A stretch of 63,625 nt of DNA from Gemmatimonadota bacterium. GTDB taxonomy: Bacteria; Gemmatimonadota; Gemmatimonadetes; Longimicrobiales; Gaopeijiaceae. The position numbers were made by a program, and so were the translations under genes. The notes under the pieces were generated by a model, which ran no database searches, was not told the DNA's origin, and was given only the letters and a program-made list of their open reading frames with translations. The stretch covers positions 1 through 63,625 of the forward strand of contig JAOTVA010000009.1 of assembly GCA_029863645.1 (NCBI GenBank). Reading direction: 5' to 3'. This document shows positions 62,226 through 63,625 of this stretch, in pieces; position 1 is the first letter of the stretch; every line of letters begins with the position of its first letter.

Positions 62226-62795
62226 ATGGTGAAGACCCCCTCGACCATGGCCGCGCTGGGTACCGAAGCGCCTGACTTTTCGCTCCTGGATCCCCGATCC
62301 GGTAGCTACGTGTCCCTGGGCGACCTCGCCGACGCACCTGCGTTGCTCGTGGTCTTCCTCTCCAACCATTGCCCGTTCGTGAAGCATATCGCGGACCAGC
62401 TGGGCGCGTTCAGTACGCAATACGCAGAGAAGGGGCTCGCGATCGTCGGGATCTGCTCGAACGACGTGGAGAACTATCCCGACGACAGCCCGGAGAAGAT
62501 GGCCGCGGAGGCGGAGCTACGGGGCTACGCCTTCCCCTACCTCTACGACGAGTCGCAGGACGTCGCGCGGGCCTTCCACGCGGCGTGCACCCCCGACTTT
62601 TTCCTGTACGACGGGGGGCGCGCCTTGGTCTACCGAGGCCAGTTCGACGACAGCCGTCCCTCCCTGGACGTTCCGGTGACGGGGGCGGACCTCAGGGCCG
62701 CTTGCGACGCGGTGTTGGCCGGTCAGCTCCCGTCGCCCAATCAGCGACCCAGCGTCGGCTGCAACATCAAGTGGAAGCCCGGAAACAGTAGGTAA
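62226..62795 (+). CDS. Peroxiredoxin/thioredoxin-like protein (redoxin family)
   Basis: A 189-residue protein. TEAPDFSLLDPRSGSYVSLG begins the AhpC/TSA-like fold; the active-site stretch LSNHCPFVKHIADQLGAF carries one peroxidatic-type Cys; later GICSNDVENYPDDSPEKMA and ARAFHAACTPDFFLYDG follow, and it ends with VGCNIKWKPGN. This is the PRX-like1 group of cytoplasmic redoxins. It starts 26 bases after the DUF1569 stop. Confidence 0.9.
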   Translation: MVKTPSTMAALGTEAPDFSLLDPRSGSYVSLGDLADAPALLVVFLSNHCPFVKHIADQLGAFSTQYAEKGLAIVGICSNDVENYPDDSPEKMAAEAELRGYAFPYLYDESQDVARAFHAACTPDFFLYDGGRALVYRGQFDDSRPSLDVPVTGADLRAACDAVLAGQLPSPNQRPSVGCNIKWKPGNSR

Positions 62796-62801
62796 AAAAA
62801 G

Positions 62802-62831
62802 GACGCCACCGGACTCTTCTCCGGTGGCGTC
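62802..62831 (-). terminator. Strong Rho-independent terminator (minus strand)
   Basis: A perfect 12-base stem GACGCCACCGGA (62802-62813) pairs with 62820-62831 around a six-base loop. Read leftward it is followed by C and seven T. It ends just after the redoxin stop, so it may serve both strands, but its polarity fits a leftward transcript from the 62.9-63.1 kb region. Confidence 0.85.
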
Positions 62832-62883
62832 ACACTGTCGCAGCCCAGCGCGATGGCCGGGTACGGCGCGAACAGCGACTACA

Positions 62884-62961
62884 TCTAACGGTTCGGCTCT
62901 AAAAGCCGGTCCGGCGATCGCTTGCCCGTGCCAGGCTGAACAGGGTACAGGCGTGTGACAA
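62884..62961 (-). CDS. Putative 25-residue peptide with extended Shine-Dalgarno
   Basis: On the minus strand AAAGGAGGTGATCC (complement of 62962-62975) precedes TTG at 62959-62961 by an optimal six-base gap from AGGAGG. The frame is 25 codons, ends in TAG at 62884-62886, and begins MSHACTLVQPGTGKRSPDRL. The SD pairs with 13 of 14 bases of the 16S 3' end, far more than normal genes. I recognise no family. It could equally be a non-coding RNA with an anti-ribosomal tail. A promoter and a terminator frame it. Confidence 0.35.
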
Positions 62962-63090
62962 GGATCACCTCCTTTTTTCGGTTCAACATTGGGCGGAGCG
63001 CCAGCGGGCTCAGGTCCCGCGGTCCAAGACCGGCGCTTGCTTCAAGCCTCCGGTCGAGGCCCAGCCGAGTCGATTAAGACCCAACGCGGC

Positions 63091-63120
63091 CATCATACAA
63101 GGATTGCCCGGGAGGGTGCA
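63091..63120 (-). promoter_or_regulatory. Sigma-70-like promoter of the minus-strand unit
   Basis: On the minus strand TTGCAC (63115-63120) and TATGAT (63091-63096) are separated by 18 bases. They would start a transcript near 63084 that runs to the terminator at 62802-62831, about 290 bases. The match to the consensus is good but not proof of use. Confidence 0.45.
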
Positions 63121-63187
63121 AGGGTTCGTAAAACGGTACCACGGATGGGGTCCACGAACCGGTTGGGCCACGAGATGTTGGGCTCGT

Positions 63188-63625
63188 TCAGGCTTCCTGG
63201 TAGGCTCGGCGGAGCAGCCAGAAACTGAAACCCAGTGCCAACACGATCCAGATCGCGCCCCACGCCACCGTGGGGACACCGGTGATCTCCGACAACATGA
63301 ACGCGTCGGACTCGGCGCCGGGCCGGTCGATGATGTCACTCTTGATATCGAGGATCGCATAGAGTGCGCTCGTCAGGCCGAGCGCGAGTAGGAGCGTCCG
63401 ATTGAGACTTCGACTCGCCCGGCGGCCCATGGCCAGCAGTGCGATACCGAATACCACGCCGAACAGCAGCCCGAACGGCGTGCGTACGTAGAGCACCGTG
63501 AGCACCGTCACGAGCAGCCCGATGAAGCTGGTGACCCACTCGGCCCGCACACGTCGCGCCCGGGCCGCGCTGAACATCATGCCGCCCCACGCCAAGCTCC
63601 CGAGATACCCGGCGCTGAGCGTGAG
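63188..63625 (-). CDS. Peptidase_M50B-like membrane protein, C-terminal part (cut by window edge)
   Basis: The open frame continues past the right edge, beginning there with SAGYLGSLAWGGMMFSA; the ATG at 63595 is internal, not the start. The visible 145 residues are hydrophobic, with about four helices and the closing ESDAFMLSEITGVPTVAWGA segment typical of the M50B-like family. The HExxH metal motif of M50 proteases, if present, lies outside the window, so protease activity cannot be judged. Confidence 0.7.
   Translation of the reverse strand, partial: LTLSAGYLGSLAWGGMMFSAARARRVRAEWVTSFIGLLVTVLTVLYVRTPFGLLFGVVFGIALLAMGRRASRSLNRTLLLALGLTSALYAILDIKSDIIDRPGAESDAFMLSEITGVPTVAWGAIWIVLALGFSFWLLRRAYQEA

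Larger units (their letters stand above)
62832..63187. other. 356-base stretch holding a minus-strand transcription unit
   Basis: No long gene lies here. On the minus strand it holds a promoter (63091-63120), a Shine-Dalgarno matching almost the whole 16S tail (62962-62975), a 25-codon frame and, just beyond, a terminator at 62802-62831. On the plus strand a short frame ending at 62888 has no start codon. Confidence 0.5.

Noticed and set aside
62797-62888. Short plus-strand frame ending MAGYGANSDYI
   Set aside because: The frame opens after a stop with no start codon or ribosome site and overlaps the terminator hairpin.
62962-62975. Perfect match to the 16S rRNA 3' tail (GGATCACCTCCTTT) on the plus strand
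   Set aside because: Only 14 bases match and the neighbouring 16S sequence is absent, so this is not an rRNA fragment. The minus-strand reading as a Shine-Dalgarno is more sensible.
1-63625. tRNA, rRNA, CRISPR array, integrase or phage genes
   Set aside because: I looked for tRNA-like arms, direct repeat arrays and tyrosine or serine recombinase motifs on both strands and saw none.

Overview
The window looks like a chromosomal segment of a high-GC, diderm, menaquinone-using bacterium. It has SusC/SusD nutrient receptors, OmpA, TolC, several small outer-membrane barrels, many short lipoproteins with N-terminal lipoboxes, a PadR regulator and men genes. This mix fits Gemmatimonadota best, but that placement is inference from gene content. 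I see no rRNA, tRNA, CRISPR array, integrase or phage gene, and housekeeping genes (tyrS, purE, mutM, men genes, greA) are spread through the segment.

Layout. 1-3.4 kb: a cut YjbQ-type gene, an MFS exporter, a GspG-like orphan and a TonB-plug-only protein. 3.4-8.1 kb: a SusC/SusD pair on the minus strand. 8.4-12.4 kb: a coupled DUF5676 / CopB copper ATPase / patatin run, then mutM. A 60-base near-perfect direct repeat (2395-2454 and 11452-11511) brackets this 9-kb block. 12.4-18.3 kb: a PadR gene with a repeated operator, and a stress group (USP, CBS pair, halogenase-like flavoprotein, barrel) divergent from a NarL-type kinase/regulator pair. 18.3-21.2 kb: a tight cassette of di-haem lipoprotein, Tat-exported Rieske protein and porin, with an IdeR-like palindrome just before its first codon. 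21.2-28.3 kb: a CopG-like DUF411 lipoprotein with a lone receiver, an amidohydrolase, DUF72, a cysteine-less ArsC-like protein, a large membrane protein and two lipoproteins.

28.4-35.3 kb: menF-menD-menB-(cyclophilin lipoprotein)-menA-menE, most of menaquinone synthesis in one run. 36.6-42.1 kb: a Tat-exported amine-oxidase-like flavoprotein divergent from two different sodium:solute symporters, each with its own small subunit. 42.06-42.40 kb: a 336-base element with 35-base perfect terminal inverted repeats and nested hairpins, between two convergent genes. 42.4-54.5 kb: an exported amidohydrolase, a CGNR regulator, an alkyltransferase-like protein, DinB, tyrS, a barrel, a long acyl-CoA oxidase, purE, ompA-like, greA and an mhqO/mhqD-like pair.

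54.6-61.7 kb: a seven-gene, almost fully translationally coupled efflux operon (tetR-tolC-hlyD-ATPase-ATPase-permease-permease), whose regulator start codon lies inside a palindrome. 61.7-63.6 kb: DUF1569, a redoxin, and a minus-strand unit with a promoter, a Shine-Dalgarno matching nearly the whole 16S tail, a 25-codon frame and an ideal terminator. The right edge cuts a Peptidase_M50B-like gene.
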